A DNA stretch of 64,000 nucleotides from Carya illinoinensis (GCF_018687715.1 NC_056760.1:40461501-40525500); one strand, 5' to 3'. Numbered from the stretch's first letter, positions 47,553-60,295 are shown. Numbers and translations: made by a program. Notes: generated by a model not told the origin, from the letters alone.

Positions 47553-49065
47553 GCTGCACCCCTTCTTGCTCCTTGATGATCGATGTGAACTACCACTCGC
47601 TTGACCGTGATGGTTATGGGTGGTGTTGGCTGAGTTCGTATGATTGTTCAGTGGTTGATGGTGGGCGTGATTCTAGTGACTGGGTGTATGAATAGGCTAA
47701 AATGGTTTGAATAGGATCAGGCGATTAAGTGGCTGGCTGACCAAGTCAGGCACACAGGTGTCTCCTGATGGTGGGCTGACCAAGTCAAGCACATGTGTCG
47801 CTTGCTTGAGGGCTGACCAAGTCACGCACAAGTGTCTTCTGATGATGAAGCACACGTGGTTAAGGGTGGTTTTAGTTGATTGATCGAGTGGGTGATGGCT
47901 GAGCGGTTTAAAAGATGGTTGGTTACTCCCTACAAAGTAGGAGAGCGGTTATGGCTAGACAAGTGGCAAGGGTTTGGCGTGTGGCTTGGCTGGTGGATGA
48001 TAACTGTCAGCTTATCCCTAACCTTGTTCCAGATTCGACCAAGGTGGCCTGGTGCAGACCAGATGTCCTTCAATGGCAACTCGTGGCTGCCTTACGCGAT
48101 GCCCCACTCAAATAGTTCAAAATGATTAGTAAGCAAATGCGAATGTGATGCAATAGACACAATCCAAAATGTTGAAATACCTCAACAATGCATTAATCAA
48201 AGGAAAACAATGAAATGAATAGGTTACTCTGATTCACGAATTGCACAGGGGAACCTTCTCTTTTGGGATTCACGGATTGCACCCAATGGAGCCTAAGTGA
48301 CAAAACACCAATGTGTCTATGGGGGCTTACAAGCCAAATTAGTCCAAATGTTTCAAGATGAAAACAACTGATGGCTTAGTGCCTAACTTATACTAGAAAG
48401 CAAATAAAATGATTACAAAGGGAAATGGTTCTGGGTCCACGCCTCCTGGTTAAGGCCTCATGTTGTTAGTGGCCCATGGGTGGCCAGGGTGACTCACAAC
48501 ATGGGCTGCATGTTTGTGCGCATGGTCTTCAGGTTGGCTTGCCGGGCTAGCCTTGGCTGGTCCATGGTCCTTACTTGTGTGGGCTAGGCACCATTGGGGA
48601 GTTGCTGAGTTGGACCGTGGTGAGTTTGAGCATGGCAGGTTGCTGCATGGCCCAGGCCAGTGGGGCCTGAGCGTTGGTCTGCATTGCCCAGGCTGATGGT
48701 GCCTGGGCCTTGGTCAACATGGCCCCGGTTGTGGTGCTTGGGCGTTGGTCAACAAGACCCTGGCCAAAGTCAGGGCATTGATCAGCATGGTCCTGGTCAA
48801 GACCAGGGCATTGAGCAGCAAGGCCCTGGTCAAGGGCATTAAGTGACATGCCAGCATGCGTGGGCCTACTGGGCAGCCGCATCGTCAATTCCAATGTGGG
48901 TGTGCATGCGTGCACTGCGCGGGTGCCTAGGCCATGCATGGGCCTTGTACCTACGCACGGCCCATGCATGCGCGCGGTGTGTGCATATAGCCCATGCGTG
49001 CACGTTGCGCACGTGCACTAGGCGTGCGTGCAGTCTAGCCGTGCGCTAAGCATGGTGTGACAACC

Positions 49066-51819
49066 TGTTGGAGACCTTGGTCTAGTCCCCAAACATCAGG
49101 GGTCCACGGGTCTCGCGTCACCTTATAATGACCGAATGTTCCTTGTCGTCTTGCTTGTACTCGGCTAGGATATGGCAATGAAGGTTTCCTAGGTTAATGA
49201 AGGTATGGTGTTTAGTGATGGATTTGATAATGATGATGAGTTCGGGTGATCTAAGTGGTGAGTTTGTGTGTTTGATGCAATGTGGAACAACTTGATGGTT
49301 GCCCTTGATGTTGGCGCCACTTGGAAGGTGCTTGGGGTTGGTATGATGAAGTGTAGCTAGGGTTTTGGGTGGTGGCTAAAGGGGATTACGAACTTGGGAA
49401 GTGGTGTATTAGGGTTGGAGTCTAGGATGGGAGGCTAAGGTTTGGAAGATGTTTGGAAGAGTCTAGGGTTGCTATTGACTTTAGGGATTGGCTAAGGTAA
49501 GATGAGGAAGGTAGGATTTGAATATGGTAAGAGGATGAAGTTGGATGGTGTTTGAATAAGTCTCGGGTTATTCCTAGAGTTTAGGGATTTGGAGATGGGA
49601 GATAGGGTTTGTATGATGGATAAGGTGGCTAGGGTGTGATCCTAAATGATAAGATCGATGGGAGTTGTTTAGAACTTGAAGTTTGACTAAGGCCAAGTAT
49701 GGATTTCGAATTTGGATGGAGTGGAAGATGGAAGATGAGTTCCTAAAAGGTAGGAAATGATTTAAGGCAAGAGTGGAGTGAGGGATTTAAAGTTGGAGTG
49801 AGTCTTGGGTAGTTCCTAGAATGAAGGGATTTGATATGGCAAGCGGATGAGGGTATTTGGTAGGTTTTGAAAAGATGGAGATGATTGAAGGAGTTTAGGG
49901 TTTGGATTTCCTAAAATGTTGGGATTAGAATTTGAGTTTGAATTTGGGAAAGTGGTTGGCCGAAGATGAAGATGTCGGGATATGATGGGATTTGGAAGAT
50001 GAAATGAGGATTCCTAAAATGGAGGAAATTTCTTGTGGAGATCTTGATGGTTCGGCTAGGGCTTGTAAGGATGGAATGAGGGTGTTTTGGGAAGTGTTGG
50101 CCGAATATGGACTATGAGAAACAAGGTGGTAGGCGTGTGGTGTTTGGAAAATGGATTAAAGCTAGAGAAATGATGAACACGATGGAAGAACACAAAGAAC
50201 ACATGAACAATATGACAACTAAAAAATATAAGAACATAAAAGTATTTTGGATTTTTGAATAGAGAATGGAAACATGCAAAAGATGGATAAATGGATGATA
50301 TGAAGATTGAATGGAAAATAAACAAGAACAATAATAGATAGATAAAGAGATTCAACATCTATTCACAAATTACAAGATGATGAATCAAAAATAGATAAAT
50401 GGACAACACCTATTCACGAATTGCAAGTTGTTAATCCTCTCATTGGGATTCACGAATTGCACCCAAAAGAGCCCAAGTGCAAAAGCACCAAAAGTGTTCA
50501 TAAGAACACACCAAACCTTCCACAAAGGAAAATATGCCAAATGATCAAAGATGTCAAATAAAATGCCTAAGGTTCCTATTTATAGAGCTTACAACTTGGA
50601 AACCCCCAAAAGGCCCCTAGCACAATAAATTAAATAAATAATTAAAGAAATAAACTAAAAGCAATAAGATAGTGATGGACGGGCCATGGTGGCCCGTGGC
50701 ATGCCATGGCCCATGGATGGACCATGGTGGCTCATGATGTGCACGGCATGGTGCCGTGTATGACTCGATGGGTGGCACGACTTGGGACTGTGCATGGCTT
50801 GTTGTTGGGCGTGGCATGTTGCCACTCATGGCTGCTGTGTGGCACGACTGCATGGCATGGCATGGGCCATGCGTTGGTCTTGTGGTGGGCACGGCATGGC
50901 GCTGTGCGTGGCCTGATGATGGTGGGCATGGCATGGTACCAAGCCTTGGCCTGATGGTGGGCATAGGGTGATGCCGAGCTGCTGCTGTGAGGCCCAGTCA
51001 GGTGGCTTGGGCGGTGGTCTTGCATGGCCCAGGCTGGTGGCCTGGGTAATGAGCATGCATGGCCCAAGCTGACAGTCTGGGCGCTAGGGCTGCAAGGCAC
51101 GGGCTGGAGCCGTGCGCTGGATGGCATGCCTGGTGGGCATGCCACTAGCCTTACCTGCAAGGCACAGGCTGGAGCCGTGCGCTGGATGGTGTGCCTGTGA
51201 GAGCACGCCACTATCCTTGCTAAGTGGTGCTGGGGCGCGCATCAGGTGCTCACTCAAGGGAGTGCGCAGGCCTACATGCATGGTCTGCGCGCTGCCAGCA
51301 GTCTCCATGGGTGGTTGCTGCTTGTCAAGGCATGAGCCAAGGCATGCAAGCAAGCTAGCCATGTGACTGTCCTGGGCGTGCCATGGCATGCTAGCTGTGG
51401 TGTCCTGGGCGTGCCATGGTATGAGACATGGCATGCCTACGACATGTATGTGCGGCTGACATGAGTGTGCCATGGCATGCTAGCGATGCTGTCAAGTGCG
51501 TGCCATTGTGAGGACCATGGCCTGTCTGTGGGTCCGTCATGCATGTGTCATGGCAGGGGCCATGGCATGATGGTGGTGCTGTCAGGGCATGCCAACAGGA
51601 GTGTCAATGGACTATTGAGGCTGAGCCATGGCTTAGTCAAATGGGAAGATGTGAGCCATCTTCCAATTGACCCGTGCCATTCCCGCAATTTCCCTAGAGT
51701 CTGCACTAGACCCAAAGAAGTCCTCCAAAGCTAGGCTTGACCCCATATGTGGTCCAATCTCCGATGTCCATGCATGTCTAGGACCATGTCCTAGGGCAAT
51801 TTTTGTTAGGGTCTTGACA
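49066..51819 (-). mobile_element. solo LTR of 2.75 kb nested in the gypsy 5' LTR
   Basis: Flanked by CAACC (49061-49065 and 51820-51824). It starts TGTTGGAGACC and ends GGTCTTGACA, giving TG...CA termini. Read on the minus strand it begins TGTCAAGACCC, close to the host LTR's own TGTCAAAACCC, so it is probably from a related gypsy family in the same orientation. The interior has no gag-pol. 50650-51480 is full of CATGGCATGGC-type repeats that create long non-genic frames on both strands, and 49130-50060 is rich in GGATTTGG-like purine runs. Confidence 0.8.
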
Positions 51820-52011
51820 CAACCTCGCTTGTGTGCACGTGCTAACTGTTCGCTGCCTGATGAAGGGTGACCATGGCCTAGCATTCACCAAGGGCTCGGT
51901 CTGTGGGCAATCAAGTGACTCCAACAGTGCTGCTAGTGTGCTGTCCTGATACAGACAAGTGCTAGTCAAGGCATGGCCCGTGGCCTCCTGCCTTGGGGTT
52001 TTGACACAACA

Positions 52012-53166
52012 ACTTGGCAGAGAAAACCTAGCCCAGCATGCCCACTCGCATTCATACACCAGTGTATAACACGCTGTAAAGAAGCTGCCACACCACCTAT
52101 ATAAATACAATCATCGCACAGCCAGAGTAGCAAGTACAATATAATTGGATTTTGGTGCAATTAGGACGTCCGGATGTCTCTTTCCTTCACGTCTAGAAAT
52201 TGCTGTGTTGGAAATTTATCAGGTGTGCAGAAATAATTCGCAGCCAGAGAATTTAATTTATAGGGCGGTTTAGATTTTATTTTAAATAAAACTTTAAATA
52301 TATATTTTCAACGGATTATTTATGATTGAATATTCAATTTTTTTCTTTTTTGAAAAGGATCGAGTATTCAAATTATTGTATAAAATCATGGGTCCATGCA
52401 TTATTTAATATATGCAAAATATTATTTCTGCCTAAAAATTATCGTATACTTAAAGTACATTTAAAAATATTTAATTTTAAATTTTGTATTCAAATCTTAC
52501 AAATTTCATGAATGCACACTATTAATTTCATGAATATTCAAAGAGTAATATCTAAAAATAATATTATTAACAAATGCAGAAGGAAATAAAAATGTCACCC
52601 AAATTCGAGCACTTCTTTTTTTTTTTTTTCTTTAAGTTAAAAACCGAATAAAATTCAAGAAAATACATACAATAACAAAAAAAAAATGGTATTTATACTA
52701 ATATAAAATGAGAATTATAATTTTTGTTTACTTTTTTCTTATTTATAGAAGTTTAACATATAGAAAAATAATATTAAATCAAGCTTCCTTCTTCAAATCT
52801 TGTTTTTTTCAATTTACAAAGTCTAAAATATATAAAAAAATACAAAACAATCCTTGGAGACCCAATTTTTTTAAGGCAGATAAAGGATACTTCTAATTTT
52901 ATTAACAGTCATCACTTTGGGAGACTGGGAGTAGCATCGTCCATTATGTTGGAGTAGCATTGTCCATTGAGCTAAACTTACATGGCCCCTTAGAAATCAT
53001 TCATTATGTTCAGAATTGATTACAAAATTAGTACTTAAACTTTATTTATTTGTATAAAATTATGTTATCCTTACACATTACATTTTTGAACATTAAAAAA
53101 CTCACTTTTTTTATGGTTCTCTTAATCTTATATTAGGAAAAAAAATCCGACATTATATTTTATACT
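52012..53166. other. AT-rich intergenic DNA
   Basis: No gene recognised. CTATATAAATAC near 52098 could be a TATA box followed by a transcribed leader, but no reading frame follows. From 52300 onward it is AT-rich. Confidence 0.4.
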
Positions 53167-53360
53167 TTATTTGGTTACGTAATTCAGATAAAATAAGATA
53201 TTTTGTTCAAAGTTGAATAATATATTATTATAATATTATTTTTATTTTAAAATTAAAAAAATTAAATTACTTATTATATTTTATATAAGAATTTAAAAAA
53301 ATTATAATAATTATATTAGATAAAAATGAAATAATTTAATTTTATATAATCAAATCAACC
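53167..53360. mobile_element. MITE, same family as 25697-25889
   Basis: TTTGGTTACG at the left, CAAATCAACC at the right, with the shared AATATATTATTATAATATT and AAATTACTTATTATATTTTAT core. Confidence 0.5.
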
Positions 53361-54361
53361 TTAATTTGGCTAGTCAAGCAATCAAAAGTTGACACCTAAG
53401 TTTAGTATGCATCATCACTTACTATCACATTTTTAACAGGTGACATATTTCGTAAGGGGTATATTTGTAAAATAATTTATAAAAATAACATCATTTTTCA
53501 AAAATACCCATATCTTCTATCATTGTTGTGAAATATGTTGTAAAAATGTAATGTGTGTATATCATTACTCAATATGAAATCTTAAGAAAGTCTGGTATTT
53601 TACATTAAGTACTGAAATGAAATATTTTGGTATTGATGTTTTCTAGTATATCGTTTCAGAATTAATTATATATATAAATTTATAATTAATAGAATAAATA
53701 CATATATATATATATAAGTATGCATAATGTATGTGTATATGTAAATATAAAATAATTGACGATTTATAAAATGAATATACATTGCAAGTATTGAAAAAAT
53801 AAAGATATAAGTGTCAAAAGATAATATTAAGAAAATCATAAACTTAAATTGAGATACGAAAAACAAAGAAAGAAATAAAATAGCAGAAAAATTATTACAA
53901 ATAATGATATTTAAAATAAATAAAAAGAACAAAAAAATATATTTCAGTTTGAATGGTCGAAATTTGATATACTATTCTAACTCTAAAGCCGTGACAATGA
54001 ATAATTTAGATAGAGTATTCTAACTCAAAAGTTATATATATATATATATATATATATATCTATCGTACTTTTATATCATTTTATCTGAATATAATTAATT
54101 AACATCGTACATCAGCCGATCTTCAAAATATTAAAGGGTGATTTTTGGGTAATAAAAAGTGATACATTTTTAATATTAAAAGAAAAGTAATACAAGAATG
54201 TGGTGTATAATATTATTCTAACCTAAAAGATGAGTGAAAACTATGAACAACAAAGTTGATGAGACACTCAATTTGTACTCGCTTATGAATTTATCAGAAT
54301 TAAACTACGGAAAACACTACTTCCACTGAAAATACTTGCTGAAATTTTGTACCAAATTAAT
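53361..54361. other. AT-rich intergenic DNA
   Basis: No gene seen. It contains an AT microsatellite at 54037-54060. The minus-strand frame at 53666-53932 is low-complexity I/Y/F-rich translation of AT-rich DNA. Confidence 0.4.
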
Positions 54362-55845
54362 TTTTTTTTTTTTTTTCAAATATGGAAAACGCTACTTCCA
54401 TGCAAAGGGTCACAGCTCTCCATAAAGCATTGAGCTTTCCTATCACAAGCTCAGAAGATAAAAACCGAAGCATACATAATATAGCTACTAGTTCACCCTT
54501 TGAATTTGTGATCACAACATCTCTACCTATCTTTGAGTTACGGACATCTAATGCAGCATTCCAATTTACTTTAAATTAGGGGTGGGTAGTGGGGCCCCGC
54601 ACCTCGTACCCCACCCCCATTCGCCACGCACCCCGCATAACGGGATGGACAAAACCACCCTACATGGGCGGGGGCGGGGGACATCTAGTCCCCCTAGCAG
54701 GGGCAGGAAGAGCCCAATCCCATCTCACATTTTCCACCTATATATATATATTTTATATATAAAGACATAAATATTTTTATATATACAAAAACATAAATAT
54801 ATGTTTATATATATAAATATAAATATATATTTATATTTTACAAATTGTGTATATATAAATATATATATATATTACAATTTATTATACTTGTTTACAAAGT
54901 ATGTATTAGTAAATTTAAAAACTATATAGTTTAAAACTACTACACTACAACTTAAACAAAATATGCACTAGCAAATTTAAAAATTACATAAATTTTAAAT
55001 TATAGTCATATTTACAAAATTTAAATTTATAATTTTGATCTAAAAATATATTTTTGATCACTTTTTGATCTAGAAATAATTTTTAAACATAGTAAAATGT
55101 AATTCATTTTTGAAGTAGAAATAAGGCGGGGCGGGGAGCGGGGAGGGGGCTACCCCACATCGTATGGTGCGGGTAGTACTCCTATTTTAAACAAACCATT
55201 TACTGGCTTTTTCCAAGTTACATTCCTGTTAGTAGTACTTTCTGCCGCAATTGAACCCCTCAACAAAATCTGTGCATGTTGATACTCGTTCAATTCAAAT
55301 TTTGCTGATTGTAAATCATGGTAGGAGTAGCAAACTTCCCCTCAAACACGAAGGAATTTCCTCTAAACTATATTCTCCTTAGCACACAAGCTACTTTCTC
55401 TAGTTCTTGTGTTTTCAATGTCACAACCAGCTTATTCCATTAAGTTAAGAAATCTTCATCTGCATAAGCCCATTTTTGTAACAAACTTTGTGACTCTGCC
55501 CGTACATAAGAGGTAGCATGACATGTTCATAATACATGACATGTAGTCTCCTCCACTTGCTCACAAATAGGACAGAGCATTAGTAGTTACGGTCCTTGTA
55601 TGCAAATTCCTTGTTGGCAAAGCCTCATTTGTTGCTATCCAAAGAAAGATTTTTACTGTGTTTGGCACATTCATGCTCCAAATCTTCTTCCACCCTTCTA
55701 CATCCTTCTTACTTGATAGTTCACCCTTATGTACTACAATGTGATAGGCACTCCTCACAGTAAACAACCCATTTTTACTAAGTCCCCCATACATCTTATC
55801 TTCAAAGCCTGTTTTTTCTCAAAGATAGACTACATATGACATCTG
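54362..55845 (-). pseudogene. LINE fragment 3 (zf-RVT and RNase H region), minus strand
   Basis: On the minus strand a zf-RVT region (about 55800-55500: SKNGLFTVRSAYH, WSMNVPNTVKIFLWI, ALPTR) is followed by a degraded linker. The beginning of RNase H is split by a transposon: WKKPVNGLF at 55190-55220 continues as KVNWNAALD at 54550-54570. It ends after about 200 more bases in a poly(T) run on the plus strand (54362-54376), meaning a poly(A) tail on the element. Several stops. The copia element abuts its 5' side at 55846. Confidence 0.75.
54577..55184. mobile_element. non-autonomous hAT-like element with G-rich ends
   Basis: 608 bases. The left end reads TAGGGGTGGGTAGTGGGGCC and the right end, in complement, TAGGAGTACTACCCGCACC. 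The flanking octamers CTTTAAAT (54569-54576) and TTTTAAAC (55185-55192) are similar but not identical, as for an aged 8-base duplication. Removing it rejoins the RNase H frame of the surrounding LINE. The interior is AT-rich and non-coding. Confidence 0.65.
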
Positions 55846-56100
55846 TATAAAGGAAGATTGCATGAATCAAACTCATATCAAAACAGAGCATATCTAGGCT
55901 AAAATCATGGTGTCCATTTCCTGTAACAGCTGCATAATATTCTCATATCTATCCATTGTAACCGTTGCATGTTTTAGGCTCAATTGTGTATATCTTTCCT
56001 AAAATAGAATTCTAGACACAATGTATATAATTTGTTTTGAATATCAATGATAAGTGTGGGAAATCAATTATTTAAAACCTGCAGTGCTCTTTATCTTATA
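55846..56100 (+). repeat. left LTR of the copia element
   Basis: 255 bases that start TATAAAGG and end CTTATA, so the ends are inverted (TATAAG) but begin with TA and finish with TA instead of the canonical TG and CA. About 95 percent of positions match 63777-64000 by eye. Homology between the LTRs begins exactly at TATAAAGG, which fixes the start. Confidence 0.85.
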
Positions 56101-56115
56101 TGGTATCAGAAGAGC
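56101..56115 (+). promoter_or_regulatory. primer binding site (initiator tRNA-Met type)
   Basis: TGGTATCAGAAGAGC directly follows the left LTR. It matches the plant initiator tRNA-Met 3' end complement TGGTATCAGAGC with a small insertion. It primes minus-strand cDNA synthesis in copia elements. Confidence 0.8.
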
Positions 56116-57825
56116 CCCTCTCTCACGAGCAACCGATCTCGATATCAACAATGTCTTATTCCTCAGATCAAACTCAAACCGTCAACCTCAATACTTAGCC
56201 TTTTTCCATTGCTGCTACACCTCTTATTGCCCTAAACATCACTACCCAAATCAATGAAAAATTCACTTCCTCCACCTTTCCCCAATAGCGTGCTCAATTT
56301 GAAGCACTCCTCATCGGCTACGATTTACTTGAGTACGTAAATAGTACTGCCGTATGTCCCTCTTCCGATGCTACATCCTCTGCCGATTTACTTAAAAACC
56401 ACTGGGTTCGATAAGAAAAACTCATTTTAAGTGTCATCTTAGCCTCCACATCTCCCACAATCACTCCCCTCATATCCACGGCCAAAACCTCTCATGCCGC
56501 TTGGAAAAACTCCATAATCTCTATGCTAGTCGTTCAAGGACATGGGATATGCAATTGAAGGTTGAGCTTACCTTGATTCAGCAGGGAAATCGGTCAATTC
56601 CTGATTACTTGCATGCGGTCAAGGCATTGGCTGATGCAATCGCCATTATTGATCATCCGATTTTGGATGATGATCTAACCCTTTATGTTTTGAATGGTTT
56701 ATATCCTAATTTCAAGGAGATTGTTGCGCCAATCCGAGCACGGTAGACCTCGCTGGAGTTTGAGGAGCTACACAATCTCTTGGTAGGCCACGAGTCCTAC
56801 CTACGGCGTTTGGAAGCTGCAACTTAGCAGCTAGTTGCTTCAGCCAACTATACGCACCGAACAAAACAAGGAGATCCTACAAGGAAGTTTTCAAAACCCA
56901 ATGGTCAACAGCGAAACAACAACTCTACTTCCTCTCAGCATAACGTCCAGTGAGATGGCCGTAGGTCTCACCATGGTTTTGGCCGGCCCAATAATTCCAA
57001 CAAACGCTACCAGCCCAAGTGTCAAATTTGTGACCAACTGGGCCACATAGCTAAATCCTGTCCTCAACTTCATTCAACTGGAGCAGTTGTGAACTGTGTT
57101 GAGACCTCTACGGGCAAAGAAAAACCTTGGCTTCTTGATTCAACTGCCTCTCACAACATCACGGGTGACCTTGCTAATTTGTTTGTTGAAACAGAATATG
57201 ATGGTGCTTGTGACGCCCCCAAATTCCATTTGGGATCGGACGGACATTTGAAGCGTCAAGACATGCAACATAAGGTTACCTGCCCCCGTTCATGACATAT
57301 AAGATACAATGTTCCTAACATGCATATAACATTATGCAATATTCGCAGCGGATAATTTTTTTCTTTAGCAATATTATGCACCAAATTGAAAATATCACAA
57401 ATGCTTAAAACATACTTCATACATAAAGACCCATTGAACAACTAAGATTACAACACTAGTCCAAAATGGTTATGATCCAAAAAGTACTAGAGATGCAACT
57501 CCATCGTACAAGTAGTAATTTATGTTAACTACTATATTAACATTGACGTCGCACCGTCGCTTAATCAACTGTTTCTAGTTGATCAGCTCATGATTCTCCT
57601 TCAGGTCCTGTAACAAGATCTACCATTCGGGGGGAATGGTAGTTGAGACTACCAAAGTTAACAAAAAATTTCCACACAAGCTAATTACGCATGGATGACA
57701 GTAAAAGTATAAATGCATAATCAAATTTATAAGTAATTAAAGCATAACTTGGCGTACAACATAGCATAATTGACATAACTTAAATTGAAACATGAACTGA
57801 ACTTGACTTGACATAAAATTAATCT

Positions 57826-57985
57826 GAAACTTGACTTAGCATGAACTTGCTCTGAAACTTGAATTAACATGAACATGATATGAAACTTAACTTATCATGA
57901 ATTTGTTCTGAAACTTGACTTAACATGAACGTGATATGAAACTTGACTTATCATGAACTTGTTTTGAAACTTGACTTAACATGAA
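57826..57985 (+). repeat. 28-bp tandem repeat (about 6 units)
   Basis: GAAACTTGACTTAACATGAA recurs at a 28-base spacing with alternating tails (CTTGCTCT or CATGATAT), suggesting a 56-base higher-order unit. Confidence 0.8.
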
Positions 57986-57986
57986 A

Positions 57987-58394
57987 AATACATACTCCAC
58001 AGTTGTTGTGGTCCCATGTATTCTACACAAACTTGACTTAACATGAAAAATACATACTCCACAGTTGTTGTGGCCCCATATATTCTACGTGTAAATACAT
58101 ACTCCACAGTTGTTGTGGCCCCATGTATTCTACGTGTAAATACATACTCTACAGTTGTTGTGGCCCTATGTATTCTACACATCACAATGCAGTTAAATAC
58201 ATACTCCACAGTTGTTGTGACCCCATGTATTCTACGTGTAAATACATACTCCACAGTTGTTGTGGCCCTATGTATTCTACACATCACAATGCAGTTAAAT
58301 ACATACTCCACAGTTGTTGTGGCCACATGTATTCTACGTGTAAATACATACTCCACAATTGTTGTGGCCCCATGTATTCTACACATCACAATTG
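57987..58394 (+). repeat. 45/57-bp higher-order tandem repeat (8 units)
   Basis: AAATACATACTCCACAGTTG followed by TTGTGGCCCCATGTATTCTA recurs eight times. Units end either in CGTGT (45 bases) or in CACATCACAATGCAGTT (57 bases), which partly alternate as a 102-base super-unit. Both lengths are multiples of three, which keeps long open frames on both strands (58043-58432 and 57976-58389) without any sign of a real protein. Confidence 0.88.
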
Positions 58395-60065
58395 CTTTGT
58401 CTCACGTAGTGTATGCATCACAATTGTTGTGACCCCATACTTCGTGTGCCACAGATGTTGTGGACCCCACGAAACTAAATGTACTCAAGATGAAACGTGA
58501 CTAGAATACGAAAGGACTGAAACCCTGACGTAACATAACGTGACTTGAACATAACTTGAAATACATGACCAACTTGAGATAGAAACATTTCGTAACATGG
58601 CATAACATATAATAGACAACATATTTAACATGACATACTTGCAACAGTGAATATTACATGACTTGACATACATATAATAGATGGCATACTTAGCATGATG
58701 TACTTGTAAGGTACAGTAATATATGACAGAATATATTATGTAACAAATAAAAATTGATGACAGAATAAATTCTGTATAATAGACAATTACATGATAACTT
58801 GGCATGGCATGACATATATGATAACACACATACATACACTGTAGTTCCTTTACTTAGCACACATACACAGTAGACTGCTGTAAGTTAAAAGCTAACTTAC
58901 CTCGATATCCGCATTTCTTATAAAACCTGAAGCGTGATCACGAGGAACTGTAATTAGTGATTCTAAAAGTTAGCACTAAATCACTAATAAATTGAAATAT
59001 GGAAAATACTAACTTAAAGAGTAAAATTTCCATTTTACTCTCTGCATGTAGGAAAATGACCGTTTTACCCATAACTTAAGGATTTTGCATACTAACTCCA
59101 AAAGTCACTAAAATTTACATGCTTCATGTAAATTTTATCCTCAATTCAAATATCAATTTAAACAAATTTAAAACTAATCACAACTATTAAAACTCCATAG
59201 GGCCGAAATTCCTATATGCTATTTCTATTATTTTTGTTTCCAACTTGTTTTGATCAACCTTTTGATCTATGACTTATAAATATGTGATTTTCAAACCAAA
59301 CCATCACATGGTTTAAAAAGATATCCTAAAACATATATAAGCTTCTAATTCAAGATCACATGGTTAAAAATTAACAAAAACATAAATTTAGTCAAGAACA
59401 TCCACACTTTGGCTTATCTGAATATCTCTTTGCATAAAATTTCATATCTTTGAAACTAACATCAAATATCTTTAAAATAATAATATAACATGTATATAAG
59501 ATGCTTATGATCCTCCAATAAAATTATCAAAGTCATTGGAATAGATTTAGACCACCAAAGAGTTAAACTTTCTCAAAACAAAAACTGTTTTTCCTCTTCC
59601 AGTTTCTAAGTTTCTAAATCTAAGAAAATATTTCATCAAAACCTTTAATCATGCAAAAATCCTTAACCAATATTCATATATACATGTTAACAATACTCCA
59701 TAAAAATTTCAGACCCATATCTATCCATTAGCTTGGTCAAAAACTCCAAATTATAACATATTCTCCAGTTTATCTCCTAGAATGACCTTTCTATAGTTTA
59801 CATAATATTTGACTAACCAAATAATCTTCAAATGGGACAAATAAGATATACACGTAAACTAGACTAAAAAAGAAACAACTTATATGAAGGAGACTTTATG
59901 ATAAAACACCTACAAAAGCTTCGAAATGGGCGTGCAAAAGAACTCTTAAAAGCTGTCCGAGAGAGAGTATTTGATATTCTTTTAATGGAAAGTGTAAATG
60001 AAGATAATTTTGTGGGGAGGGGTGGCTGGAGATACTTATGGATGAGATATGGAAGAGATGAGGCT

Positions 60066-60295
60066 GGAGTGAGAGTTAAGTGTAGGACTCTCTTACCCGA
60101 AGTGAGAGTTAAGTGTGAGACTCTCTTACCCGAAGTGAGAGTTAAGTGTAGGACTCTCTTACCCAATAATATCCACGAAATTAGCTTAAAATATTTTTAT
60201 CCAATAATATCCACAAAACTAGTTTAAAATATTTTTATCCAATAATATCTACAAAAATTAGCTCAAGATATTTTTACCCAATAATATCTACAGTT
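60066..60295 (+). repeat. 33-bp and about 38-bp tandem repeats near the LTR's right end
   Basis: GTGAGAGTTAAGTGTAGGAC and CTCTCTTACCC repeat three times at 33 bases (60068-60162). They are followed by about four units of ATATTTTTATCCAATAATAT with CCACAAA-type spacers (60165-60295). Confidence 0.75.

Larger units (their letters stand above)
40044..52006 (-). mobile_element. Ty3/gypsy chromovirus retrotransposon with nested insertions
   Basis: The element lies on the minus strand and is bounded by the 5-base duplication CAACA (40039-40043 and 52007-52011). The two LTRs begin TGTCAAAACCCC in element orientation and end CCTATCA. The internal part (41778-47087) encodes gag, protease, RT-RNase H, integrase and a chromodomain, all broken. 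A polypurine tract (AAAAGGGAGACGGAA) abuts the 3' LTR. The span is 11.96 kb only because the 5' LTR contains a 419-base MITE and a 2754-base solo LTR; without them it is about 8.8 kb. Confidence 0.92.
47088..52006 (-). repeat. 5' LTR of the gypsy element, interrupted twice
   Basis: LTR segments 47088-47133, 47553-49065 and 51820-52006 correspond in order to the uninterrupted LTR at 40044-41777. The interruptions are the MITE at 47134-47552 and the solo LTR at 49066-51819, each with its own target-site duplication. Confidence 0.88.

Noticed and set aside
50617..51884. Several frames over 100 codons rich in M, H and P on both strands
   Set aside because: Low-complexity translation of CATGGC-type repeats within a solo LTR. 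No domain and no codon bias.
57987..58394. CRISPR-like regular repeats
   Set aside because: The units are contiguous with no unique spacers and lie inside a plant LTR, so it is a minisatellite.
57976..58500. Four overlapping frames of 116-137 codons on both strands
   Set aside because: They are by-products of 45- and 57-base repeats whose lengths are multiples of three. Composition is purely repetitive and the frames mirror each other.
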